Positions 1 through 8,629 of a DNA stretch of 64,000 bases are shown piece by piece. The notes beneath the pieces are model-generated. The model was not told where the DNA came from, searched no databases, and saw only the letters and a list, made by a program, of their open reading frames with translations. Source of the DNA: PALSA-612 sp963773055 (GTDB taxonomy: Bacteria; Actinomycetota; Thermoleophilia; Gaiellales; Gaiellaceae); contig CAVYZL010000003.1 of assembly GCA_963773055.1 (NCBI GenBank), forward strand, positions 124,001 through 188,000. Direction: 5' to 3'. Both the position numbers and the translations under genes were made by a program. Every line of letters starts with the position of its first letter. Position 1 is the stretch's first letter.

Positions 1-195
1 ATGAGCTCGGCCGCGTTCAAGCGTACGGCCGGGATCGCCTACAAGTTCAAGGTGATCAAGAAGCCCGCCACGTCGGCCGCGTACCGCACCGACCTGGCCA
101 AGAAGGCCGTCGCCGCGCTCAAGGCGCAGGGCGTCAACGTCACCGGCGCAAGCTACAAGCCGGCGCTCGTCACGCTGAAGGAAGGCGGCAAGTAG
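1..195 (+). CDS. 3' end of an unidentified protein (partial)
   Basis: Open from the first base of the window to a TAG stop at 193-195, so the true start probably lies upstream. The 64 visible residues are rich in Lys and Ala, with KFKVIKKPATSAAY followed by an amphipathic stretch TDLAKKAVAALKAQGVN. I do not recognise the family. It ends 25 bases before the dihydropyrimidinase on the same strand, so it may be cotranscribed. C-termini of this kind occur in solute-binding proteins of transporters, which would suit a substrate importer beside a catabolic hydantoinase, but that is only a guess. Confidence 0.45.
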   Translation: MSSAAFKRTAGIAYKFKVIKKPATSAAYRTDLAKKAVAALKAQGVNVTGASYKPALVTLKEGGK

Positions 196-220
196 TCAAG
201 CCGAGGGAGGGAGATCCGCG

Positions 221-1633
221 ATGACCGTTCTCATCAAAGGAGGCCGCATCGTCACCGCGGCCGACGACTACGTCGCAGACGTGTTCGTGGACGGCGAGCG
301 GATCTCCCTCATCGGCGAGTCGCTCGACCTAGCAGCCGATCATGTGATCGACGCGGCCGGGAAGTACGTCCTCCCAGGCTGCATCGACCCGCACACGCAC
401 CTCGACATGTTGTGGCGCGGCCAGACGACCGTCGACGACTTCTACCACGGGCATGTGGCGGCGGCATTCGGCGGGACGACCACTCACGTCGACTTTTGCA
501 TCCAGGGCAAGGGCCAGACTTACGCGGAGGCGCTCGAGATCTGGCACGCGAAGCGCGAAGGCAAGGCCGTGATCGACAGCGGCTTCCACATGATCGTCAC
601 GGACATCGAGAGCGGCACCCTCAAGGAACTGGCGAGCCTTCCGGAGGAGCACGGCGTCACCTCTTACAAGCTCTTCATGGCCTATAACGACTCGCTGCGC
701 GCGAGCGACGAGACGCTGTTCAAGGTGATGCAGGTCGCGGCACACACGGGAGCACTCGTGATGGTGCACGCCGAAAACGGCGATGCGATCGAGGTGCTGA
801 TGGCGGACGCGGTCGCCGCGGGGAAGCTGACCCCGCTCGACCACGCGCTCACGCGGCCGCCCGAGATAGAAGGCGAGGCGACGAACCGGGCGATCCAGCT
901 CGCCCGCGTGGCCGGCGCGCCGCTGTACGTCGTCCACGTCTCGTGCAAGGAGTCGCTCGAGCCAATCGCGCTCGCGCGGCAGAAGGGCTGGGACGTCTGG
1001 GGCGAGACCTGTACCCAGTACTTCTTCGTCGACATCTCCTTCCTGGAGCGCGAGTACCTCGAGGCATCGAAGTTCGTCTACACGCCCCCGCCACGCCCTA
1101 AGGACAACCAGGAGATCCTCTGGAACGCCGTGCGCTCGAATGCGCTCCAGGCCATCTCCACCGACCACTGCGCCTGGTCGGCCGCGCAGAAGGAAGGCGG
1201 GCGGAACGACTTCCGGCTGATCCCGAACGGCGCCGGCGGAATGGAGAACCGGCTGCAGATGATCCACCAGTTCGGGGTCCGCGAGGGCCGCATCTCGCTC
1301 CACCGGATGGTCGAGCTGCTGGCCACGAACCCGGCGAAGCTCTTTGGCCTCTACCCGCGAAAGGGCACGATCGCGGTCGGCAGCGATGCCGACCTCGTCG
1401 TCTTCGACCCGGAGAAGACACTGACGATCTCGGGCGCGACGCACCACTCGGCCTCAGAGATGAACATCTTCGAGGGCGCGGAGGTGACCGGCTCGCCGGA
1501 GATCGTATTGCGCCGCGGCGAGATCATCGTCGAGGGCGACGAGCTGCTGGCAAAGCCAGGGTCGGGACAGTTCATGCGACGCGCCCGCTTCGGTGAGGAG
1601 CTCCACCCCTCGCCGGCCAGCTCCCCCGCTTGA
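221..1633 (+). CDS. hydA: Dihydropyrimidinase / D-hydantoinase
   Basis: Amidohydrolase that opens the ring of dihydrouracil or dihydrothymine (or 5-substituted hydantoins) to the N-carbamoyl amino acid; cytosolic, binuclear metal centre. All metal ligands of the family are visible: H58 and H60 in DPHTHLDM, the carboxylated lysine K150 in SYKLFMAYN, H183 in VMVHAENGD, H239 in VVHVSC and D315 in STDHCAW. Y155, which binds the substrate imide in characterised hydantoinases, is also there. 470 residues is the normal length. The ATG is preceded by a strong GGGAGGGAG ribosome site at about 204-212, unlike the leaderless starts of many other genes here. The aminotransferase and semialdehyde dehydrogenase nearby suggest pyrimidine catabolism rather than a stand-alone hydantoinase. 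Confidence 0.93.
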   Translation: MTVLIKGGRIVTAADDYVADVFVDGERISLIGESLDLAADHVIDAAGKYVLPGCIDPHTHLDMLWRGQTTVDDFYHGHVAAAFGGTTTHVDFCIQGKGQTYAEALEIWHAKREGKAVIDSGFHMIVTDIESGTLKELASLPEEHGVTSYKLFMAYNDSLRASDETLFKVMQVAAHTGALVMVHAENGDAIEVLMADAVAAGKLTPLDHALTRPPEIEGEATNRAIQLARVAGAPLYVVHVSCKESLEPIALARQKGWDVWGETCTQYFFVDISFLEREYLEASKFVYTPPPRPKDNQEILWNAVRSNALQAISTDHCAWSAAQKEGGRNDFRLIPNGAGGMENRLQMIHQFGVREGRISLHRMVELLATNPAKLFGLYPRKGTIAVGSDADLVVFDPEKTLTISGATHHSASEMNIFEGAEVTGSPEIVLRRGEIIVEGDELLAKPGSGQFMRRARFGEELHPSPASSPA

Positions 1634-1660
1634 CCCGACCAGCGACGCCCCAACGGCCGT

Positions 1661-1691
1661 GTCCCGGGGACAGTCCCCCGGACCGGTCCCC
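1661..1691. repeat. REP-like palindrome, GGGGAC-A-GTCCCC core
   Basis: Between the convergent hydA and HMG-CoA lyase genes. GGGGACAGTCCCC (1666-1678) is a perfect palindrome around a central A. A second perfect palindrome, GGACCGGTCC (1680-1689), follows at once. The same GGGACWGTCCC core recurs at 1757-1771 and, with variation, at 20468-20504. This looks like a repetitive extragenic palindrome; no transposase gene is present in the window. Confidence 0.55.
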
Positions 1692-1737
1692 AAAGGCCAT
1701 CGGATCGCATAACGACGCCTTCGGTCGAGCCTCGGAT

Positions 1738-1789
1738 CCCCCAAAAGAGACGACCTGAGGGACTGTCCCTCGGACGTGGCTTTTTGGGG
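1738..1789. repeat. Nested inverted repeat, REP-like and possible bidirectional terminator
   Basis: Outer arms CCCCAAAA (1739-1746) and TTTTGGGG (1782-1789) enclose an inner perfect hairpin GAGGGAC-T-GTCCCTC (1757-1771). Lying between convergent genes, with A- and T-rich outer arms, it could end transcription from both sides. The inner core matches the repeats at 1666 and 20468, so it may instead be one unit of a REP pair. Confidence 0.55.
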
Positions 1790-1792
1790 CGG

Positions 1793-2671
1793 TTAGGGAC
1801 GGCCGGTGCGGTGGACGAGGCCGTCGAGCGCGTGGCCGAGCTTGCTCTCGAGCCAGCGGGCAACCTCGATTAGCGCGTCGAGGTCGATGCCTGTCTCGAC
1901 ACCCTCTCCCTCGAGGACGTAGAGGAGGTCCTCGGTCGCGACGTTCCCCGTCGCGTTCGGCGCGAAGGGGCAACCGCCCGCGCCGCCGACCGAGGCGTCG
2001 AAGACGGTCGCGCCTGCCTCGAGCGCCGCAACGGCGCACGCGATCGCCGTGTTCCGCGTGTTGTGGAGGTGGACACCGATCGGCACGTCGAGGTGCCCGG
2101 CAGCCGTGACCAGCTCCTTCGCCTGGGAGGGGACGGCGACGCCGATCGTGTCGGCGAAGACGATCTCGGCCGCGCCCGCAGCCGCGATCTCGCCCGCGAG
2201 AGAGAGCACGCGGCCGGGATCGACAGCGCCTTCGAACGGGCAGCCGAACGCGACACTGATCGTCGCCGTCGGGCGGATACCGTCCTGTGCAGCGTTCAGA
2301 ACGATCCCCTTGGCAGCAGCCACGGCGTCCTCCAGCGAGACATTCGCGTTCCGCTGGCTGAAGCTCTCCGTGGCCGCGAGCGTGACGTGGACTTCATCGA
2401 GCCCGGCGGCTACGAGGCGCTCGTACCCTCGCTCGTTGAGGACAAGGCCCGCGTACACGACGCCCGGACGGCGGTCGAGCGCGGCGACGACCTCCTCGGC
2501 GCCGGCCATCTGCGGCACGCGGTCGTCGCGAACGAAGCTCACGGCCTCGATCCGCGGAACCCCCGCGGCCGCCAGTCGGTTGCAGAGCTCGGCCCGCGTC
2601 GTCGGCGCCAGCGTGACCGCCTCGTTCTGGAGGCCGTCGCGCGGCCCGACGTCGCAGACCGTGATCCTCAC
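1793..2671 (-). CDS. mvaB: Hydroxymethylglutaryl-CoA lyase
   Basis: DRE-TIM metallolyase that cleaves HMG-CoA to acetoacetate and acetyl-CoA, the last step of leucine breakdown. The N-terminal signature CDVGPRDGLQNE supplies R11 and D12. Metal-binding HLH is at 201-203 in GVHLHNTRN. The HMG-CoA lyase hallmark GGAGGCPFAPNATGN (229-243) supplies the catalytic Cys C234. 292 residues matches bacterial HMG-CoA lyases. Start is GTG at 2671, eight bases after the stop of the small protein upstream. It is the last gene of a leftward operon with the semialdehyde dehydrogenase and ureohydrolase, consistent with branched-chain amino acid or organic acid catabolism. Other acyl-CoA lyases of this fold cannot be fully excluded. 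Confidence 0.9.
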   Translation of the reverse strand: MRITVCDVGPRDGLQNEAVTLAPTTRAELCNRLAAAGVPRIEAVSFVRDDRVPQMAGAEEVVAALDRRPGVVYAGLVLNERGYERLVAAGLDEVHVTLAATESFSQRNANVSLEDAVAAAKGIVLNAAQDGIRPTATISVAFGCPFEGAVDPGRVLSLAGEIAAAGAAEIVFADTIGVAVPSQAKELVTAAGHLDVPIGVHLHNTRNTAIACAVAALEAGATVFDASVGGAGGCPFAPNATGNVATEDLLYVLEGEGVETGIDLDALIEVARWLESKLGHALDGLVHRTGRP

Positions 2672-2679
2672 GCTAGGAG

Positions 2680-2970
2680 CTAGACGCTGCCCGACTCGAT
2701 CTCGTCGAAGAACATCGTGTTCAGCGACGACGGGTCGACGCCGGCCGCGCCCATCCTCTCCTTCAACTCGGGGTTGGCGAGAAACGCCTCCGCTTCCTCG
2801 CGCGAGTCGAACGTGTGGGTGACGTAGATCATGGTCGGGTCGGACGCCTGGTTCAGCACCTGCTGGTACCGGACACCGCCCGCCGCCTGCATCGACCTGA
2901 CGTCGTCATAGACGGCCTTCCACGCGTCGAAATCGGCGACGCGGTGGTTGATCGCGAGCACTGTTCTCAT
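2680..2970 (-). CDS. Small dimeric alpha/beta-barrel protein (ABM/EthD-like)
   Basis: 96 residues. The pattern is a first strand (RTVLAINHRV), a helix with DFDAWKAVYDDV, a strand with YVTHTFDSREEAEAFLANPELKERM and a short acidic C-terminus. It resembles the antibiotic-biosynthesis-monooxygenase-like ferredoxin-fold barrels, which work as dimers in roles from monooxygenase to storage or stress protein. No catalytic residue can be assigned, so the function is open. The ATG at 2970 is preceded by GAAGGGG on the coding strand. It lies 28 bases after the ureohydrolase stop and 8 before HMG-CoA lyase, so it is part of the same operon. Confidence 0.7.
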   Translation of the reverse strand: MRTVLAINHRVADFDAWKAVYDDVRSMQAAGGVRYQQVLNQASDPTMIYVTHTFDSREEAEAFLANPELKERMGAAGVDPSSLNTMFFDEIESGSV

Positions 2971-2998
2971 CTGGAGCCCCTTCTGTTGGAGAGCCCGA

Positions 2999-3943
2999 TC
3001 ATACGGCCGCCCGGAGCGCCAACAGCTCCCACGCGACGTTCGCCGCAGCGAGCGCCGTGATCTGACCCGGTCCGTCGTACGTCGGCGACACCTCGACTAC
3101 GTCTGCGCCGACGAGCGGAATCCCGCGAAGAGCCCGCAGGAACGCGACCGCCTCGGCGGTCGAGAAGCCGGCGATCTCCGGCGTGCCCGTGCCGGGAGCG
3201 TGCGCCGGGTCGAGGAAGTCGATGTCGAAGCTCAGGAACACGGGCTTCGAGCCGACCCGCTCGCGGACGAGATCGCCATAAGCCACTGGGCCGAGCGCGC
3301 GCAGCTCCTCGCTCGGGAGCACATGGAAGCCAAGTCCCCGCGCATCGTCGAGGTCCGAGCCCTGGAACAACGGCCCGCGCATCCCCGCCTGGACCGACGC
3401 ACCCGGATCGACGAGCCCTTCCTCCGCCGCTCGGCGAAACGTCGTGCCGTGGAAGTAGCGCTGGTCGAAGTACTCGTCCCACGTATCGCCGTGCGCGTCG
3501 AGCTGCACGAGCGCCAGCGGACCGTGCTTCGCAGCGAGCACGCGGAGCTCGGCGAGGGTGATCGAGTGGTCGCCGCCGAGAGCGAGTGGGAAGATGCCCG
3601 CGTCGACGACCGTCGCGAGCCCCTCTTGGACGCGCCGGTACGTGCCCTCGGTGTCGCCCGGTGCGACGGGCAGGTCGCCGTAGTCGACGATCGAGAGCGC
3701 CTCGCAGAGATCGATCCCGAACCCCGAGTGGTACGGGCGAAGCAGCGCGGACGCGGAGCGAATCGCCTCCGGCCCGAAGCGCGTCCCCGGCCGGTACGTG
3801 ACCGCGGTGTCGAACGGGATCCCGTAGACGGCCGCATCGACCCCTGCGAGCTCCGTGACGTGCGGCAGCCTCATGAACGTCCGGACGCCGGCGAAGCGTG
3901 GGTAGACGCGCGCGTCGATCGGGCGATACGGCGGCCCCGTCAC
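2999..3943 (-). CDS. speB: Agmatinase-type ureohydrolase
   Basis: Binuclear manganese hydrolase that releases urea from a guanidino compound, agmatine to putrescine in the best-known members. All six metal ligands are visible: H126 in GGDHS, D149, H151 and D153 in LDAHGD, D240 and D242 in SFDIDFLDP. The N-terminus PRFAGVRTFMRLPHV and the 314-residue length are typical of bacterial SpeB. Specificity is not certain: guanidinobutyrase and guanidinopropionase share these motifs, and the catabolic operon around it (methylmalonate-semialdehyde dehydrogenase, HMG-CoA lyase) would suit either. Start GTG at 3943 gives the expected N-terminus; it begins 18 bases after the dehydrogenase stop. Confidence 0.85.
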   Translation of the reverse strand: MTGPPYRPIDARVYPRFAGVRTFMRLPHVTELAGVDAAVYGIPFDTAVTYRPGTRFGPEAIRSASALLRPYHSGFGIDLCEALSIVDYGDLPVAPGDTEGTYRRVQEGLATVVDAGIFPLALGGDHSITLAELRVLAAKHGPLALVQLDAHGDTWDEYFDQRYFHGTTFRRAAEEGLVDPGASVQAGMRGPLFQGSDLDDARGLGFHVLPSEELRALGPVAYGDLVRERVGSKPVFLSFDIDFLDPAHAPGTGTPEIAGFSTAEAVAFLRALRGIPLVGADVVEVSPTYDGPGQITALAAANVAWELLALRAAV

Positions 3944-3961
3944 GCGCCGGAGCTTATGCGG

Positions 3962-5494
<1,533 letters not shown>

Positions 5495-5500
5495 CGGGCA

Positions 5501-5506
5501 AGCGTA
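5501..5506 (-). promoter_or_regulatory. -10 hexamer TACGCT for mmsA (leaderless)
   Basis: TACGCT on the minus strand fits TANNNT and ends six bases before the mmsA ATG at 5494. No clear -35 box. Confidence 0.5.
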
Positions 5507-5528
5507 GCGCGTCACCATCGAGCAGCGT

Positions 5529-5534
5529 TACCAT
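5529..5534 (+). promoter_or_regulatory. -10 hexamer TACCAT for the aminotransferase (leaderless)
   Basis: TACCAT fits TANNNT, six bases before the GTG at 5541. Together with the mmsA hexamer it forms a compact divergent promoter of under 50 bases. Confidence 0.5.
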
Positions 5535-5540
5535 CGGGTC

Positions 5541-6893
5541 GTGGCCACGCTCGAGGACCGGACGGACGAGCGAGATCGTGTCGTCGCCGACGACCGCGCG
5601 CACCTGATCCACTCGTGGTCGGTGCAGTCGGCGCTCGCGCCGCTGGCGGTCGCCGGGGCCGAGGGCCGCTACTTCTGGGACTACGACGGAAAGCGCTACC
5701 TCGACTTCGCGTCGCAGCTCGTCAACGTCTCGATCGGGCACCAGCACCCGCGCGTCGTGCAGGCGATCAAGGACCAGGCCGATCTGCTCTGCACGATCGG
5801 GCCGCCGATGGCGAACGACAAGCGCTCCGAGGCCGCGCGCCTGATCGCAGAGGTGATGCCCGGCGACCTCAACCACACGTTCTTCACGAACGGCGGCGCG
5901 GAAGCGAACGAGAACGCGATCAGGCTCGCGCGCTGGGTGACCGGCCGCCACAAGATCGTCGCCCGCTACCGCTCGTACCACGGCGCGACCGGCGGCGCGA
6001 TCACGCTCACCGGCGACCCGCGGCGCTGGTTCGCGGAGCCGGGGCTGCCGGGCGTCGTGCGCATGCTCGACCCGTACACATACCGCTGCCCCGCCGGCCA
6101 TCCCGACCCGTGCCCCGTCTGCTCGGGCGGCCCGCACTTCGAGGAGATCCTCGAGTACGAGGGCGCGCACACGGTCGCCGCCGTCATCCTCGAGACGATC
6201 GTCGGCACGAACGGGATCATCGTCCCGCCGGACGGCTACCTCCAGTCGATCCGCGAGGTGTGCGACCGCCACGGGATCCTCCTGATCCTCGACGAGGTGA
6301 TGGCGGGCTGGGGCAGGACCGGCCGCTGGTTCGCGTGCGAGCACTGGGACGTCGTCCCGGACATCATCACGACCGCGAAAGGCATCAACTCCGGCTACGT
6401 CCCGCTAGGCGCAATGACCGTGCGCGACCACGTCTACGACGCGATCAAGGACCGCTTCTTCGCGGGCGGTCTCACGTACTCGGGGCACCCACTCGCCTGC
6501 GCCGCTGCCGTCGCGTCGATCGAGACATTCAAGGACGAGGGCATCGTCGAGCAGGCTGCTGCCACAGGCGACGTACTCGCGGAGGAACTGCCGAAGCTCG
6601 CCGAGCGCCACCCGTCGATCGGCGATGTGCGCGGGAAGGGCTGCTTCTGGGGCCTCGAGCTCGTGCGCAACCGCGACACGCGCGAGCCGCTCGTGCCGTT
6701 CAACGCGGGCGGCGAGGCGGCCGAGCCGATGGCGCGCGTGACGAAGGCGTGCCTCGAGCGCGGCCTTTATCCCTTCGTCCACTGGAACGTCCTCGCCGTC
6801 GCTCCCCCGCTCAACACCACGCGCGAGGAGCTCGACGAGGGCCTCGGCATTCTCGACGAGACCCTCGCCGTCGCCGACGAGTACTACGCCTAG
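5541..6893 (+). CDS. Class III (omega-amino acid:pyruvate type) aminotransferase
   Basis: PLP enzyme, 450 residues. The PLP lysine is K280 in TTAKGINSGYVPLGA, and D251 in LILDEVMAGWGRTG contacts the ring nitrogen. NGGAEANENAIRLAR (117-131) is the phosphate-binding region. A Cys-rich insertion, YRCPAGHPDPCPVC (C183, C191, C194), matches a class III subgroup often annotated as taurine- or beta-alanine-pyruvate aminotransferase. Beside dihydropyrimidinase and a malonate-semialdehyde dehydrogenase, beta-alanine or 3-aminoisobutyrate is the most economical substrate (inference). Start GTG with TACCAT six bases upstream. Stop TAG at 6891-6893, just before the hydroxyacid dehydrogenase. Confidence 0.88.
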   Translation: MATLEDRTDERDRVVADDRAHLIHSWSVQSALAPLAVAGAEGRYFWDYDGKRYLDFASQLVNVSIGHQHPRVVQAIKDQADLLCTIGPPMANDKRSEAARLIAEVMPGDLNHTFFTNGGAEANENAIRLARWVTGRHKIVARYRSYHGATGGAITLTGDPRRWFAEPGLPGVVRMLDPYTYRCPAGHPDPCPVCSGGPHFEEILEYEGAHTVAAVILETIVGTNGIIVPPDGYLQSIREVCDRHGILLILDEVMAGWGRTGRWFACEHWDVVPDIITTAKGINSGYVPLGAMTVRDHVYDAIKDRFFAGGLTYSGHPLACAAAVASIETFKDEGIVEQAAATGDVLAEELPKLAERHPSIGDVRGKGCFWGLELVRNRDTREPLVPFNAGGEAAEPMARVTKACLERGLYPFVHWNVLAVAPPLNTTREELDEGLGILDETLAVADEYYA

Positions 6894-6924
6894 CACCAGG
6901 TCGACCGTCTACGTCACGCGTCGC

Positions 6925-7785
6925 GTGCCCGACGGCGTGCGGGCCGAGCTCGAGCAGTCGTTCGACGTCGTGATCCACGACGAGGAGCTGCCGCCGTCCC
7001 GCGACGAGCTCCTCGGGCGGGTCGCCGGCTGCAACGGGCTCGTGACGATGCTCACCGACCGCGTCGACGCCGAGCTGCTCGACGCCTCCGGGCCCCAGCT
7101 GCGGGTGGTCGCCAACTACGCGGTCGGACTCGACAACGTCGACCTGGACGAGTGCAACCGGCGCGGCATCGCCGTCGCGAACACGCCCGACGTCCTCACC
7201 GATGCAACCGCGGAGATGACGATCGCGCTGATGCTCGCTCTCACCCGGCGAGTCGTCGAAGGCGACCGCTTCGTGCGCGGCGGCGAGCCGTGGCTCTGGG
7301 CTCCGACGTTCATGCTCGGGGAGGGGCTCGCCGGGAAGACGCTCGGCATCGTCGGCTTCGGCAGGATCGGCTGGGCGGTCGCGGGACTCGCTCGCGCACA
7401 CGGAATGGAGGTCGTGCACACGCCCGAGATGCAGCTCGACGAGCTGCTGGCGGCGGCGGACGTCGTCTCGCTCCACGTACCGCTGACACCCGAGACCAGG
7501 CACCTGATCGGCGAACGCGAGCTCGGGCTGATGAAGCCGACGGCCTACCTCGTCAACACGAGCCGTGGGCCGGTCGTCGACGAGGCGGCGCTCGCCCGGG
7601 CTCTCGCCGAGCGGAGGATCGCCGGCGCGGCGCTCGACGTCTACGAGCGAGAGCCGGAGGTGACGAAGGCGCTCCTCTCGCTCGACAACGTCGTCCTCGC
7701 GCCGCACATCGCCTCCGCGACGCACGACGCGCGAGAGGCGATGGGCATGCTCTGCGTCGAGGCGCTACGGCGCAGTGCTCGATGA
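6925..7785 (+). CDS. D-2-hydroxyacid dehydrogenase, glyoxylate/hydroxypyruvate reductase type (shortened)
   Basis: NAD(P)-dependent reductase of 2-keto acids. The dinucleotide loop GFGRIG is at 144-149; catalytic R214 in NTSRGPVVD, E241 in DVYEREP and H261 in LAPHIAS are all present. Three oddities. The segment between GMEVV and LDELL is about 14 residues shorter than usual, removing the region that normally reads the cofactor ribose. The C-terminal helix is cut short (286 residues against about 320). The typical first strand is encoded in frame before the GTG, as STVYVTRRVP from 6901, but no usual start codon lies there. Its last four bases, ATGA, overlap the start of the GNAT gene. Confidence 0.82.
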   Translation: MPDGVRAELEQSFDVVIHDEELPPSRDELLGRVAGCNGLVTMLTDRVDAELLDASGPQLRVVANYAVGLDNVDLDECNRRGIAVANTPDVLTDATAEMTIALMLALTRRVVEGDRFVRGGEPWLWAPTFMLGEGLAGKTLGIVGFGRIGWAVAGLARAHGMEVVHTPEMQLDELLAAADVVSLHVPLTPETRHLIGERELGLMKPTAYLVNTSRGPVVDEAALARALAERRIAGAALDVYEREPEVTKALLSLDNVVLAPHIASATHDAREAMGMLCVEALRRSAR

Positions 7786-8265
7786 CGAACGAGCGGCCCG
7801 CGCCGGAAGACGCCGCGGCGATCGCGCGGATCTACAACGAGGGGATCGAGGACCGGCTCGCGACCTTCGAGACCGAGCCCCGGACGGCGGCCGACATCGT
7901 GCCGTGGCTGGAGGAGGGCCTGCCGCTTGTCGTCGCCGAGGGGAACGGCGAGGTGGTCGCCTGGGCGGTCGCGCACCACTACCGCGAGCGCGCCGCATAC
8001 GCAGGGGTCGGCGAGTTCTCGATCTACGTCGCGCGCGACTCGCCGCGGACGCGGGCTCGGACGCACCACGCTCGAGGCGCTGATCGACGAGTGCGAGCGG
8101 CGCGGCCTGTGGAAGCTCGTTTCGCGGGTCTTTCCCGAGAACGAGGCAAGTCTTGCGCTCTGCCGCTCGCTCGGCTTCCGCGAGGTCGGCATCTACCGCC
8201 GCCACGCGCAGCTCGACGGCGAGTGGCGTGACGTCGTCATCGTCGAGCGTCTGCTGACCAGCTGA
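7782..8265 (+). pseudogene. Phosphinothricin-type GNAT N-acetyltransferase, frameshifted as written
   Basis: ATG at 7782 opens a Pat/Bar-like acetyltransferase: ARIYNEGIEDRLATFET, then VGEFSIYVARD. At about 8040-8045 the frame breaks. The acetyl-CoA loop RGRGLGRTTLEAL and the C-terminal ENEASLALCRSLGFREVG continue one base later, to TGA 8263-8265. The span of 484 bases is three times 161 plus one, so one extra base in CGACTCGCCGCGG would explain it. Without it the protein would be about 160 residues, normal for the family. Either a recent pseudogene or a sequence error. It overlaps the previous gene by ATGA, as intact operon neighbours here do. Confidence 0.78.
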
Positions 8266-8629
8266 GCTGCTCTTCGATCTCGACGACGACGAACGGTCCC
8301 TGGGGCGGCTCGTCTCGGTACTGCTCGTACTTCGCGCACAGGCGCTCGAGCGCGCGCTCGTCCCGATCGACGACGCGCGCGCGGCCGCGTAGCCGCACCC
8401 ACCAGAGCTGCGACCAGTCGTCGTCGTAATGGTCGATCAGCACCTCCACACGTGGGTCGCGCTCGATGTCCGCGAGCCGCGCGAGCCGGCGCCTGCGCTT
8501 CGGCTTCTCGTCGACCGAGGAGTAGAGCGTGTCGCCGTCGAGCGCAAAGCAGATCGGCACGACGCGCGGCGATCCGTCCGGCCGGATTGTCGCGAGCCGG
8601 GCTACGCGGACGTCGTCAAGCCGGGACAA
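8237..8629 (-). CDS. F420-type pyridoxamine-oxidase-fold (PPOX) protein
   Basis: Split-barrel flavin/deazaflavin-binding protein of about 130 residues: RVARLATIRPDGSPRVVPI, then FALDGDTLYSSVDEKPKR, then WWVRLRGRARVVD. These are features of the PPOX-class F420-dependent proteins known from mycobacteria (Rv0121c-like, TIGR03668). It directly follows fbiC on the same strand and overlaps its end, fitting a user of F420. The frame is open far into fbiC, so the start is uncertain; TTG at 8629 begins just before the conserved SRLDDVRVARLAT. Its 3' end overlaps the GNAT remnant (convergent) by 29 bases. The substrate is unknown; a role as F420 carrier or heme-binding variant is possible. Confidence 0.72.
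   Translation of the reverse strand: MSRLDDVRVARLATIRPDGSPRVVPICFALDGDTLYSSVDEKPKRRRRLARLADIERDPRVEVLIDHYDDDWSQLWWVRLRGRARVVDRDERALERLCAKYEQYRDEPPQGPFVVVEIEEQLSWSADARR

Noticed and set aside
5501..5518. ATG at 5518 as start of mmsA
   Set aside because: It adds eight residues not expected in the family and would put the TACGCT hexamer inside the gene; ATG 5494 lies six bases after it.
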